DNA of 25,555 nt, from contig CAYFSC010000025.1 of the NCBI GenBank assembly GCA_964345695.1, positions 1-25,555 of the forward strand, written 5' to 3'. The number at the start of each line of letters is the position of its first letter. The first letter of the stretch is position 1. The notes below the pieces were generated by a model that worked only from the letters and a program-made list of their open reading frames with translations, had not been told where the DNA came from and ran no database searches. A program made the position numbers and the translations under genes. Positions 16,636 to 24,185 of the stretch are shown in pieces. The DNA comes from CAYFSC01 sp964345695 (GTDB lineage Bacteria > Bacteroidota > Rhodothermia > Rhodothermales > Salinibacteraceae).

Positions 16636-17772
16636 ATGTCGTCTCGAGCGGTCTCTTCCGTCATTCTGGCTGCGCTGCTGGCCGGTTTTCTGCAAGCCGC
16701 GACGGCCCAGCAGGAATCGACCAACGGTCGTGCGCTCAATCTGACCGTGGGCACGGTGGGCCTCAGCATTGGAGACTCGAAGCGCACGACGGGCCTGCGC
16801 CTGAACTATCGCGACCGCCGCCTGGTGCGTGCCATCGGAGTCAACGCGACGATCTGGCGTCCGCACGATGAATCGGAGGGTACCGTTACAGGACTCGCCT
16901 TGGGGCTTCCGCTCACCGGCGGTACGTCCATCCGGGGCGTAGGGGTGGGAGCCGGGCTCGTGATCGAGAATTCGATGGCGGGCGTGGCAGTTGCCCCGCT
17001 GGGCTTGGGCACGGGTACGGACCTGCTGGGCGTGTCGGTCGCCGGTCTCGGTCTGGGAAGCGGCGACCGCGTGCGGGGCCTTGCCATCGCGGGTCTCGGC
17101 GTGGGGTCCGGTGACCGGGCCACAGGTCTGCTGATGAGCGTCGGCGGAGTAGGCGCGGGTGACGACCTGCGCGGGATCGGTCTGGCGGGACTTGGCGTGG
17201 GCGCCGGCGGTGATGCTGCGGGATTGCTCGTGGGCGGCATCGGTGCGGGCGCGGGCGGAACGGCACACGGGATTCTGATGGGCGGCATTGGCGCGGGGGC
17301 AGGCGGCGATGTCGTAGGCGTGCTGGCGAGCAGCCTGGGCGCGGGTGCCGGCGGCAACGCCACCGGCCTGATGGTCAGCGGCGTCGGCATCGGGGTGGGA
17401 GGCACCCTCACGGGCCTCGCCGTGTCGCCGGGCGGCATTGGCGCCGGCGAGACGCTCCGCGGCGTGGCCGTTTCCGGGCTGGGCACGGCCGCTTCCGACG
17501 TGCGAGGCATCGCCCTCGCCGGAGGGGGGCTCGGTGGAAAGAACGTGACCGGCCTGGTTGCAGCGGGCGCATACATGCGGGTCGAGAACGGCCGCCTCCA
17601 CGGCGTGTCGATTGCCGGATACAATGACGTGCGTGGCCACCAGCGGGGCCTGTCGATCGGGCTGTACAACTATGCCCGCGTTCTGCACGGCCTGCAGTTC
17701 GGGCTGGTCAACGTGGCCCGCAACAACCCTCCAGGCTTGCGCGTCCTGCCGCTCGTCAACGCCCACCTGTAA
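16636..17772 (+). CDS. Secreted Gly-rich 16-residue-repeat protein (LA_2272-like surface repeats)
   Basis: The 378-residue protein has a signal peptide (MSSRAVSSVILAALLAGFL, cleaved after QAATAQ) and no later membrane segment. Residues 132-275 are nine uninterrupted 16-residue units of the form G-[LVI]-x-x-x-[GS]-x-G-x-G-x-G-x-x-x-x, for example GVSVAGLGLGSGDRVR and GLAIAGLGVGSGDRAT. Degenerate 14-17-residue units follow, ending in GLQFGLVNVARNNPPGLRVL. The closing pattern is typical of the LA_2272 surface-repeat family; a regular beta-structure (solenoid or barrel) at the cell surface is likely, with function unknown. I chose the ATG at 16636, which gives a clean signal peptide, over a TTG at 16615. 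The gene stands alone on the plus strand between minus-strand genes. Confidence 0.8.
   Translation: MSSRAVSSVILAALLAGFLQAATAQQESTNGRALNLTVGTVGLSIGDSKRTTGLRLNYRDRRLVRAIGVNATIWRPHDESEGTVTGLALGLPLTGGTSIRGVGVGAGLVIENSMAGVAVAPLGLGTGTDLLGVSVAGLGLGSGDRVRGLAIAGLGVGSGDRATGLLMSVGGVGAGDDLRGIGLAGLGVGAGGDAAGLLVGGIGAGAGGTAHGILMGGIGAGAGGDVVGVLASSLGAGAGGNATGLMVSGVGIGVGGTLTGLAVSPGGIGAGETLRGVAVSGLGTAASDVRGIALAGGGLGGKNVTGLVAAGAYMRVENGRLHGVSIAGYNDVRGHQRGLSIGLYNYARVLHGLQFGLVNVARNNPPGLRVLPLVNAHL
17029..17460 (+). repeat. Nine in-frame 48-bp coding repeats
   Basis: Nine consecutive units of exactly 48 bp (16 codons) have no insertions or deletions. Each opens with a Gly codon followed by a small hydrophobic residue, with Gly-x-Gly-x-Gly in the middle. 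The units differ at many third positions, so the array is old or diversified rather than a recent expansion. The region is also open in antisense frames because of its periodic composition. Confidence 0.85.
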
Positions 17773-17798
17773 GCCTCCTGCCGTGCTACCTTGTGGGC

Positions 17799-17826
17799 GA
17801 CCCGCATGCCCCTCATCTGCGGGGTC
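17799..17826 (+). terminator. Possible terminator of the repeat-protein gene
   Basis: GACCCGCA (17799-17806) pairs with TGCGGGGTC (17818-17826) with one bulged G and an 11-nt loop, 26 bases after the stop. The nearest T-run (CTTTTTG) is about 25 bases further on, so the match to an intrinsic terminator is imperfect. Confidence 0.3.
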
Positions 17827-17891
17827 CTCGGCACGTGCACTTTCTCGTCACTTTTTGTGCAACCCTGCAGCAGATTTGCAGTCCCGTCCCC

Positions 17892-18175
17892 ATGCCCGAA
17901 GAGGATGCCCGAAGAGGGAAATTCCTCGATCTGAAAGGTACCGTCGGTGGGGGGAAGCCTCTCGTACAGTACCGCATCGAAACCGTCACTGGCGGCCTGG
18001 GGGGTCGGCCGGCGAGCAGTTCGGGCGGCTGCGGCCGGTCGCCCCGTACTTCGACGAGGCGTGGGATCTCGTCCAGATCGGCTCGCCGGTCCGCACTCGC
18101 GTTCCCATCACGCTTCGGCAGCGCCGAACCGAGGCGCCGCCGGACTCCGACCCGACGGACGAAGCCGCGCCCTGA
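17892..18175 (+). CDS. Small conserved-looking ORF interrupted by an apparent frameshift
   Basis: From the ATG at 17892 the frame reads MPEEDARRGKFLDLKGTVGG... up to GGLGG, which looks coding. At the six-G run 17999-18004 the coding character passes to the -1 frame (equivalent to one extra G). That frame continues SAGEQFGRLRPVAPYFDEAW, then DLVQIGSPVRTRVPITLR, and stops at 18173-18175. Joined, the product is about 94 residues, soluble, with an acidic tail (DSDPTDEAAP). The first frame instead runs on through Arg/Ser-rich, unlikely sequence. The ATG sits in a 13-bp tandem duplication (17892-17904 and 17905-17917); the second ATG is out of frame and meets a stop after nine codons. A sequencing error, a pseudogene or programmed slippage are all possible. 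No family is recognised. Confidence 0.5.
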
Positions 18176-18227
18176 TGCCGGCGCGGGAGCCGAATCCCGT
18201 ATCCGCGGCGCGGGCCGATACCGGGTG

Positions 18228-18806
18228 TTACTGGGTGACGGTGACCCGACTGCGGGCGATAAAGGCGTCCGGATACTGGCGCTTCACGAACTGCAGGGCT
18301 CGCTGTGCGCGGTCGCGGCTGGCGAAGGCCCCGAGCCGCACCCGGTAGTACGGCTGGGCGTACTCGATCACGAGCGGCGGCGGGTCGCCCGTCAGCACGT
18401 CGCCGGGCGCCTCATCCTCGACCTTCGACCACCAGACCCGCACGCGCTCCCGCTCCTCTTCGGCCGCCGACTTGTCTGTGGCCGAGTACAGTTGGATGCG
18501 GTAGCCGTCCACCGTGCGCGTGACGTTTTCGTCGGCTCGCCCCGACAGGAGCCGCCCCGGCACGTCGTGCCGAACGGCGTCCGACCCGCGTTCGGGCGCC
18601 CGCACCGGATACGCAGACGGGTCGAACGTTTCCGCCTCGCGCAGGGCTTCCTGGCGGGCCACCTCTGCTTCCTCGGCCGCACTGGCCTCCTCGGACGTGG
18701 TGGATCGCGGGCCCGTGCAGGCCGTGAGCAGCACGAGCGTGGCGAGCGCGAGCGGCGGGAGGGCCAGACGGGCCCAACGGGAAGACCGAGACATGAACGC
18801 AAACAT
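18228..18806 (-). CDS. SPOR-domain lipoprotein
   Basis: The product of about 192 residues has a lipoprotein signal (MSRSSRWARLALPPLALATL, then VLLTAC lipobox) and an Ala/Glu-rich tether. A C-terminal SPOR domain of about 85 residues follows: GYRIQLYSATDKSAAEEER at its start, YYRVRLGAFASRDRAQRALQ in the second half, then IARSRVTV. SPOR domains bind denuded peptidoglycan glycan strands, often at the division septum, so it probably acts in the periplasm at the outer membrane. ATG starts at 18806 and 18794 are both plausible; the longer is listed. It is downstream of deoC on the same strand and convergent with the small frameshifted ORF. Confidence 0.88.
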   Translation of the reverse strand: MFAFMSRSSRWARLALPPLALATLVLLTACTGPRSTTSEEASAAEEAEVARQEALREAETFDPSAYPVRAPERGSDAVRHDVPGRLLSGRADENVTRTVDGYRIQLYSATDKSAAEEERERVRVWWSKVEDEAPGDVLTGDPPPLVIEYAQPYYRVRLGAFASRDRAQRALQFVKRQYPDAFIARSRVTVTQ

Positions 18807-18915
18807 GGTGGGGCGACAGAAGATGGCGAAGTCGTGGCGGGGTGCGAGGGAAGCGGTGCGCGGGAAATCCAACCTCGGAAGCCAGCCGAACCGGGCAACG
18901 GTCGGCCGTCCCTTC

Positions 18916-18957
18916 GGGTTCGCTAATGCGCGTCTTGGGTTCGCTAATACGCGTCGT
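18916..18957. repeat. Two 21-bp tandem units overlapping the deoC 3' end
   Basis: Units 18916-18936 and 18937-18957 match at 19 of 21 positions (GGGTTCGCTAAT, then ACGCGTC or GCGCGTC). The period of 21 equals three heptamers, and each unit contains a GGGTTCG reminiscent of the reverse complement of the CGRAAC-type heptamers elsewhere. The deoC stop codon lies in the second unit. Confidence 0.7.
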
Positions 18958-19792
18958 CGACGGGAGCGCCTTCCATGATCTGGACCGAGCCGCTGGCGCC
19001 GATGCGGGTGGCGCCATGGGCCAGCATCCGCTCGACCTCAGCGGCCGACCCCACGCCGCCGGACGCCTTCACGCCGAGCTGGTCGCCGACGACCTGGCGC
19101 ATGAGGGCGACGTCAGGGGCGGTTGCCCCACCGGCGGCAAAGCCGGTCGAGGTCTTGACGAAATCGGCCCCGGCCCGCTTCGCGACGATCGAGGCCACCG
19201 CCTTCTCAGCATCGGTCAGGAGCGCTGTCTCCAGGATCACCTTCACCTGTACCGACCTGTCCTCGGCGTCAGCCGCTTCGTAGGCAGCGTTGACGACCTC
19301 AAGTACGTCGGCCTCGGCGTCGGTGTAGCGGCCGCTCTTGATCGCACCGAGAGCGATCACCATATCGCATTCGCGGGCCCCGTTGCGGACGGCCTGCGCC
19401 GCTTCCTGAGCCTTGGTTTCCGACGTATTGGCGCCGTGCGGAAAGCCGATCACCGTGCACGGGACCACGTCGGTGCTGCGCAGCGCATGCGCGACGCGGG
19501 TCACGTGCACCGGATGCACGCAGGCGGCGGCGAAGCCGTACGTCATGGCCTCCTCACACAGCCGATCGATGTCGGCGTCCGTCGCGTCGGGGTGCAACTG
19601 TGTGTGGTCGATGACCGAGGCGAGCGCCTCGGGCGTGTCGAGCGTGACGTCCACCGGGCCGCCCCGCCCGGGCGATGCGGGCGGTTCCAGGGCCGCCAGC
19701 GCTTCGTCGACGTAGGCCGTTGCATCCGGTTCGACCGACGAGCGAAGCGCCCGGAGTTCGTCCGAGAGGTCGGGGGGCGTGGGATCGGGCAT
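18944..19792 (-). CDS. deoC: Deoxyribose-phosphate aldolase
   Basis: The 282-residue class I aldolase splits 2-deoxyribose 5-phosphate into glyceraldehyde 3-phosphate and acetaldehyde in deoxynucleoside catabolism. Markers: IDHTQLHPDATDADIDRLC, CTVIGFPHG, ECDMVIALGAIKSG, VKVILETALLTD, DFVKTSTGF with the Schiff-base Lys at residue 213, and GVKASGGVGS with the assisting Lys at 242. The first 55 residues (MPDPTPPDLSDELRALRSSV...) form an acidic extension before the barrel, as in longer members. I chose the ATG at 19792; the frame is open upstream but that region is the likely promoter area shared with the divergent ABC importer genes. The gene ends inside a 21-bp tandem repeat. Confidence 0.96.
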   Translation of the reverse strand: MPDPTPPDLSDELRALRSSVEPDATAYVDEALAALEPPASPGRGGPVDVTLDTPEALASVIDHTQLHPDATDADIDRLCEEAMTYGFAAACVHPVHVTRVAHALRSTDVVPCTVIGFPHGANTSETKAQEAAQAVRNGARECDMVIALGAIKSGRYTDAEADVLEVVNAAYEAADAEDRSVQVKVILETALLTDAEKAVASIVAKRAGADFVKTSTGFAAGGATAPDVALMRQVVGDQLGVKASGGVGSAAEVERMLAHGATRIGASGSVQIMEGAPVDDAY

Positions 19793-19960
19793 GGTGCGTG
19801 CGTCGATGTATGCGGAAAATGTTTCAATCCTGCGCGTCTTGGCCGCGTGCGGTCGCAAAGACGGCGGGCAAGCTATACACTGGCATAGCGCGGCTTCGGT
19901 TCAGGATGGTGGGCTTGCCGCGCAACATCCGCAGATTTTCATTACCAGAGGGTTTGTTCT

Positions 19961-20911
19961 GTGCTCTGTGTTGCTGCTCTGTTTCGAGGACGGCCGGTCG
20001 TGCGGGCCACGGTGCTCGGCGTTCTGCTGGCGCTCGGGTGGGCCGGCGCCGGCTGTCAGTCGCCCAGTACCGGCACCGACGCTGCGCGCGTCACGGACGA
20101 TCTCGGTCGGACGGTGCAGATCCGGGCTCCGGTGCAGCGGGTGGTATCGCTGGCCCCCAATCTGACGGAGATCGTGTACGCGGCCGGCGCCGGATCGACG
20201 CTCGTGGGCGTCACAACGTCGGCCGATTATCCGCCCGCCGTGGACTCGCTGCCCGCGATCAGTGCGCTGCCGGTGGACTTCGAGGCCGTGGCTGCCCGAA
20301 ATCCGGATCTCGTGCTTGCCACCGATCAGATCAACCCCCCGCGCGATGCGGAGACGTTTGATGCGCTCGACGTGCCCATCTATTTCTTTTCGTTCGCCTC
20401 GCTCGACGATGTGCTCGGCGCCATCCGGACGACGGGCGAGCTGCTCGGCACGGCCGAGGCGGCGGCCGACAGCGCCCGCGCCCTCCAGAAGCAGATCGAG
20501 ACGCTCCGCACGCGCACCGCCGACATACAGGACCGACCGCGCGTGCTCGTGCTCATCGGCGACGATACGTTGTACGCGTTCGGGCAGGGCAGCTATATTC
20601 ATACGCTCGTCGACCTGGCAGGCGGCCGCAGCATCACCGACTCGCTGGACACGCAGGCCCCGACGCTGAGCGAGGAGTTCGTGCTGACGGCCAAGCCGGA
20701 CGTTATTGTCGGTGCCTGGGGGGCAGACTACGACACGAGCCGCCTCCTGTCTCTGCATCCGACGTGGGACATCGTGCCGGCGGTGAAGAACGACCGCGTG
20801 TACAGCCTGCCGCAGGATCTCCTGCTGCGTCCCGGACCGCGCCTCGTCGACGGCGCACGCCGCATGGCCGAACGCCTTCATCCCGCCCTCTTCACGCCTT
20901 CAACACCATGA
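19961..20911 (+). CDS. BtuF/FepB-type ABC importer substrate-binding lipoprotein
   Basis: The periplasmic-binding protein (PF01497 type) captures cobalamin, haem or a ferric siderophore for an ABC importer. No ATG fits. The listed GTG at 19961 gives 316 residues, but a GTG at 20000 gives a tighter lipoprotein signal (MRATVLGVLLALGWAGAGC) and may be the true start. After the lipid-modified Cys come DDLGRTVQI, VVSLAPNLTEIVYAAGAGS, LVGVTTSADYPPAV and DFEAVAARNPDLVLA, which most resemble the cobalamin-binding BtuF group. A helical linker and a second lobe follow (VLVLIGDDTLYAFG, KPDVIVGAWG). The stop overlaps the permease start by 4 bp (ATGA), so the two are translationally coupled. I saw no cobalamin riboswitch upstream. 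Confidence 0.9.
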   Translation: MLCVAALFRGRPVVRATVLGVLLALGWAGAGCQSPSTGTDAARVTDDLGRTVQIRAPVQRVVSLAPNLTEIVYAAGAGSTLVGVTTSADYPPAVDSLPAISALPVDFEAVAARNPDLVLATDQINPPRDAETFDALDVPIYFFSFASLDDVLGAIRTTGELLGTAEAAADSARALQKQIETLRTRTADIQDRPRVLVLIGDDTLYAFGQGSYIHTLVDLAGGRSITDSLDTQAPTLSEEFVLTAKPDVIVGAWGADYDTSRLLSLHPTWDIVPAVKNDRVYSLPQDLLLRPGPRLVDGARRMAERLHPALFTPSTP

Positions 20912-21932
20912 CTCGTTCTTGGTGGCTTGGTGGCAGCCTCGCGGCGGCACTCGTGCTCACCATGGGCGCCGCCGTCGCGTTCGGAAGCGCCCAGGTCGGC
21001 TTCCTCGACGCGTACCGCGTGCTGGCCGCGCACCTTCTTCCCGGCGGTCCGGCCGCCGTGGACCCGACGCTCGACCGGATCGTGTGGCGGTTGCGGATGC
21101 CCCGGGTGGTGCTGGCCTGCATCGTTGGCGGCGGGCTCTCCATCATCGGGGTGGCGATGCAGACGCTTGTGCGCAATCCCTTGGCCGAGCCGTACATCCT
21201 CGGCATCAGCAGCGGGGCGAGCGCCGGGGCGTCGCTGTTCTACCTGGGCTTCCTGCCGCCCCTCCTGTCGAAGGCGCTGTCGATGCCCGTCGCCGCGTTC
21301 CTGGGAGGGCTGCTCTCGATCACGATCGTGTACCTGATTGGACGAGAGGGATCGCGCGTGGCGGTGGCACGGCTGCTGCTTGCCGGCGTCGCAATGTCGG
21401 CGCTGATGTCGTCGGTCACGTCGTTCATCACGTTTTCGTCGCCGGAGCCCGACAAGCTGCGCGCGGTTCTCTTCTGGCTGCTCGGGTCGCTCAGCGGCAC
21501 ACGCTGGGCCCTTCTTCCCATTCCCGCACTTGTGACGGCGCTCGGCTTCGGCCTGCTCGTCTTCCTGGCCCGTCCCCTCGACGCCATGCTCATCGGCGAG
21601 GAACCTGCGCAGAGTCTCGGCATGCCCGTGGAGCGCATCAAGCGGGGCCTGATTGTGCTTGCGGCCGCCGTGACGGGCACGCTCGTGGCCGTGTCGGGCG
21701 CCATTGGCTTCGTCGGTCTGATCGTGCCCCACGCCGTACGTCTCGTCGTCGGCGTGCCGCACCGCCGGTTGGTGCCGCTCAGCTTCGTCGTCGGCGCCAT
21801 CTTTCTCTGCTGGGCCGATGTAGCGGCGCGCACCCTCCTTCCGGCGCAGGAGTTGCCCGTCGGCATCCTCACCGCTCTCTGTGGGGTTCCGTTCTTCCTC
21901 TTCCTCCTGCGCTCCGGGCAGTATCGGTTTGG
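20908..21932 (+). CDS. BtuC/FecCD-type ABC importer permease (3' end in N gap)
   Basis: The inner-membrane permease of the vitamin B12/iron-siderophore importer class is visible for about 341 residues. Family features are RMPRVVLACIVGGGLSIIGV, the segment MQTLVRNPLAEPYILGISSG, the phrase FWLLGSLSGTRW, the coupling-helix region GEEPAQSLGMPVERIK, and SGAIGFVGLIVPHAVRLVVG. The reading frame enters the gap right after RSGQYRFG, where relatives usually end within a few residues, so little is lost. The start ATG overlaps the binding-protein stop by 4 bp. The partner ATPase would be expected next. Confidence 0.95.
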
Positions 21933-22032
21933 NNNNNNNNNNNNNNNNNNNNNNNNNNNNNNNNNNNNNNNNNNNNNNNNNNNNNNNNNNNNNNNNNNNN
22001 NNNNNNNNNNNNNNNNNNNNNNNNNNNNNNNN
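21933..22032. other. Assembly gap of 100 N
   Basis: Exactly 100 unknown bases, a conventional scaffold-gap placeholder, so the true length is unknown. The end of the permease gene and possibly a BtuD-type ATPase gene lie in it. The sequence after the gap (22033-22213) shows no recognisable domain; one frame ends almost at once (VRRF then stop at about 22048). Confidence 0.97.
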
Positions 22033-22213
22033 GCGTTCGGCGCTTCTGAAACCGGCTGGTTTGCGGCCCCATCATCGACCCTCCGTTCTCGATTCTCCAG
22101 AGCCTCCGCGCGTCCAGAGCATCCACAGCCTCCACACCGAACGCCTGGCTAAACTTTCAGCGGGTGGGGACGTTGCACCGGTGATGGCTTTCAGTAAAAA
22201 GTGAAAACGACTC
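22033..22213. other. Post-gap spacer before polyprenyl synthase, with degenerate repeats
   Basis: About 180 bp with no supported gene, except perhaps the last few codons of a gene in the gap. From 22074 to 22101 it reads ATCGACC, CTCCGTT, CTCGATT, CTCCAGA in 7-bp steps. TCCAGAGC[CA]TCC occurs twice (22096-22107 and 22113-22124). The heptamer signal is weaker than at the other loci. Confidence 0.4.
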
Positions 22214-23293
22214 ATGTCCGACGCGTCCCAGCTCGCTTCGGCCCAGACGGCGGATCCGTCTGCAAACGGAGCGTCCCGGAATGGTACCGCTGACGCTCTC
22301 ACCGCCGACCGCTCCATTCCCACGTCGCTGGACGCCATTCGTGCACCGGTCGCCGACGAGCTGGAGGCCTTTCGGGACTACTTTCGCGAGGCGATGCGGG
22401 CGGACAATTTTCTGCTGGACAAGATCACGCAGTACGTGCTCCGGCAGAAGGGCAAGCGCATCCGCCCCCTGCTCGTGCTGCTGTCGGCCAAGCTGTGCGG
22501 CGGGTCGGTCAATTCGACGAGCTATCGCGCGGCCGCCCTCGTAGAGCTTCTCCACACGGCCACGCTCGTACACGATGACGTGGTGGATGACGCGGAGGAA
22601 CGGCGGGGCGTGTTCTCGATCAATGCGCTCTGGAAAAACAAGATCTCGGTCCTCTTTGGCGACTTTCTACTGAGCCGCGGCCTCCTCCTGTCGCTCGACC
22701 ATCACGATTACGCGATCCTCCACACCATGTCGGACGCCGTCCGGCGCATGAGTGAGGGCGAGCTGCTGCAAATCGAAAAGTCCCGCTTGCTCAATATCGA
22801 CGAGTCCACCTACTTCGATATCATCTCCGACAAAACCGCGTCGCTCATTGCAGCCTGCACGAAGAGCGGCGCCGTGAGTACCACCGACGACGAGGACGTC
22901 ATTGAACGCATGACCCAGTTTGGCGAAAACCTGGGTCTGGCTTTCCAGATTCGCGACGACCTCTTCGACTTCCGTACCGAAGACGCGGGCAAGCCGATTG
23001 GCATCGACCTGCAGGAGAAAAAGCTGACGCTGCCCCTCATCGTGGCACTCCGTGAGGCCCCTCGCACCGAGCGCCGCCGCATCATGAAGATCATCCGCCA
23101 AGACGACAAGAGCACGGCCGATGTGCAGGACGTGGCGGCGTTTGTGCGGACCTATGAGGGCATTGCCTATGCGCGCGAGAAGATGCAGCACTTCGCCGAC
23201 GACGCCATGGCGCTTCTCCGCCCATTCGCACCCTCGGCGTCGCGCGACGCCCTCGTGGGCCTGACCCGCTTCACGATTCAGCGGTCGCGCTGA
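22214..23293 (+). CDS. Long-chain polyprenyl diphosphate synthase (trans)
   Basis: The 359-residue trans-prenyltransferase extends allylic diphosphates with isopentenyl diphosphate, probably to make the side chain of menaquinone. The first Asp-rich motif is HDDVVDDAEERRG (D121, D122, D125) and the second is FQIRDDLFDF (D248, D249, D252). GKRIRPLLVLLSAKL precedes them. Small residues before the first motif (Ala at -5, Thr at -4 in HTATLVHDD) favour a long product, as in IspB-type enzymes, over farnesyl or geranylgeranyl synthases. An extra N-terminal segment of about 40 residues (MSDASQLASAQTADPSANG...) is probably disordered. The ATG at 22214 is the only good start. Its stop codon begins a heptamer tract. 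Confidence 0.93.
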   Translation: MSDASQLASAQTADPSANGASRNGTADALTADRSIPTSLDAIRAPVADELEAFRDYFREAMRADNFLLDKITQYVLRQKGKRIRPLLVLLSAKLCGGSVNSTSYRAAALVELLHTATLVHDDVVDDAEERRGVFSINALWKNKISVLFGDFLLSRGLLLSLDHHDYAILHTMSDAVRRMSEGELLQIEKSRLLNIDESTYFDIISDKTASLIAACTKSGAVSTTDDEDVIERMTQFGENLGLAFQIRDDLFDFRTEDAGKPIGIDLQEKKLTLPLIVALREAPRTERRRIMKIIRQDDKSTADVQDVAAFVRTYEGIAYAREKMQHFADDAMALLRPFAPSASRDALVGLTRFTIQRSR

Positions 23294-23318
23294 GCGCTGC
23301 GGGTTGAGCGTTGTGCGT
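23291..23318. repeat. Heptanucleotide tandem repeat, TGAGCGT type
   Basis: Four consecutive 7-bp units: TGAGCGC, TGCGGGT, TGAGCGT, TGTGCGT. The first unit starts with the TGA stop of the polyprenyl synthase gene. Confidence 0.7.
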
Positions 23319-23368
23319 TTCCCTTCCTATGTTGGGCAAGCCGTCCCCCCTTGCTCTCCGGACGGGCC

Positions 23369-23396
23369 CGAAACGCGAACCTCGGAACCCGAAACG
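23369..23396. repeat. Heptanucleotide tandem repeat, CGRAACN type
   Basis: Four consecutive 7-bp units: CGAAACG, CGAACCT, CGGAACC, CGAAACG, then a partial CAAACGA that runs up to the ATG at 23405. The consensus is the same as at 13989-14023, about 9 kb away. Confidence 0.8.
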
Positions 23397-23404
23397 CAAA
23401 CGAC

Positions 23405-24166
23405 ATGCCCACGCTTCATCTCCTCGGCACGGGCGCTGCCATCAGTGACCCGCATCGCACGACCACCATGCTCGCCTTTACCGACGACACGGTGGACCGA
23501 TCAACGCTTGTCGTAGACTGCGGCGGCGACGTGGGCCAGCGCCTGGTGGCGAGCGGGATCTCGCTCGACTCGATTCGTGCGCTCGTCGTGACGCACGCGC
23601 ACATGGATCACACGAGCGGCTTTCCCCTGTTCATGGAGAAGATTTGGCTCGACGGGCGCGACCGCTCCATTCCTGTGGTCGGCATTGAACCTGCGCTGGC
23701 CCAGGCCCAGCGCTCGTGGGACGCCTTTGCGCCGGTGCACACCAACTGGGACGCGCCGCCCATCGACTGGCAGACCGTTCCGCACACCCCAAACGCCGAT
23801 CTGTGGAGCGACGACGTATGGTCGGTCACGGCCTCGCCGGTCGACCACGGGAGTCGGCCCAACGTCGGGATGCGCGTCGAGCACGTTGAAAGCGGCGCCG
23901 TCGTCGGCTACTCGTGCGATACGGCCCCGTGTGAGACCGTGGTCGATCTTGCCCAGGACGCCGACGTGCTCGTCCACGAGGCCAACGGCGTGGGCGACGG
24001 CCACTCCACCGCGGCAGAAGCGGCAACGGTGGCAAACGCCGCGAACGTGGGCCATCTGCTGCTGGTGCACCTCCCGCCCGGCGACAAGCGCGACGCGCTC
24101 CGCGCCGCCCGCAACGTTTTTGCGCACACCGACCTTGGCGAAGAAGGCGGCGCGCATCCGCTGTAA
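23405..24166 (+). CDS. Metallo-beta-lactamase-fold hydrolase, RNase Z-like
   Basis: The 253-residue protein begins MPTLHLLGTGAAISDPHRTT, a typical start of the RNase Z/ElaC-like branch. The metal-binding motif is THAHMDH (H64, H66, D68, H69); further likely ligands are VDHG (His 149), YSCDTAPC (Asp 172) and a His in the final third (VHLPPGD). It lacks an obvious long exosite arm, so tRNA 3'-end processing is not certain; a phosphodiesterase or other hydrolase is equally possible. The frame is open upstream of the ATG, but that extension (ARNANLGTRNAND) is a translation of the heptamer repeat and is not credible. It is convergent with purU (19-bp gap). Confidence 0.9.
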   Translation: MPTLHLLGTGAAISDPHRTTTMLAFTDDTVDRSTLVVDCGGDVGQRLVASGISLDSIRALVVTHAHMDHTSGFPLFMEKIWLDGRDRSIPVVGIEPALAQAQRSWDAFAPVHTNWDAPPIDWQTVPHTPNADLWSDDVWSVTASPVDHGSRPNVGMRVEHVESGAVVGYSCDTAPCETVVDLAQDADVLVHEANGVGDGHSTAAEAATVANAANVGHLLLVHLPPGDKRDALRAARNVFAHTDLGEEGGAHPL

Positions 24167-24185
24167 ACGCCGAAGAGGCAGGATT

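Noticed and set aside
16585..17766. A 393-codon minus-strand frame opposite the repeat protein
   Set aside because: The 48-bp periodicity of the coding repeats keeps antisense frames open; the plus frame has a signal peptide and a family-like C-terminus.
19793..19960. Cobalamin riboswitch upstream of the binding-protein gene
   Set aside because: No B12-box-like GCCACTG and no leader long enough to hold the full fold could be found.
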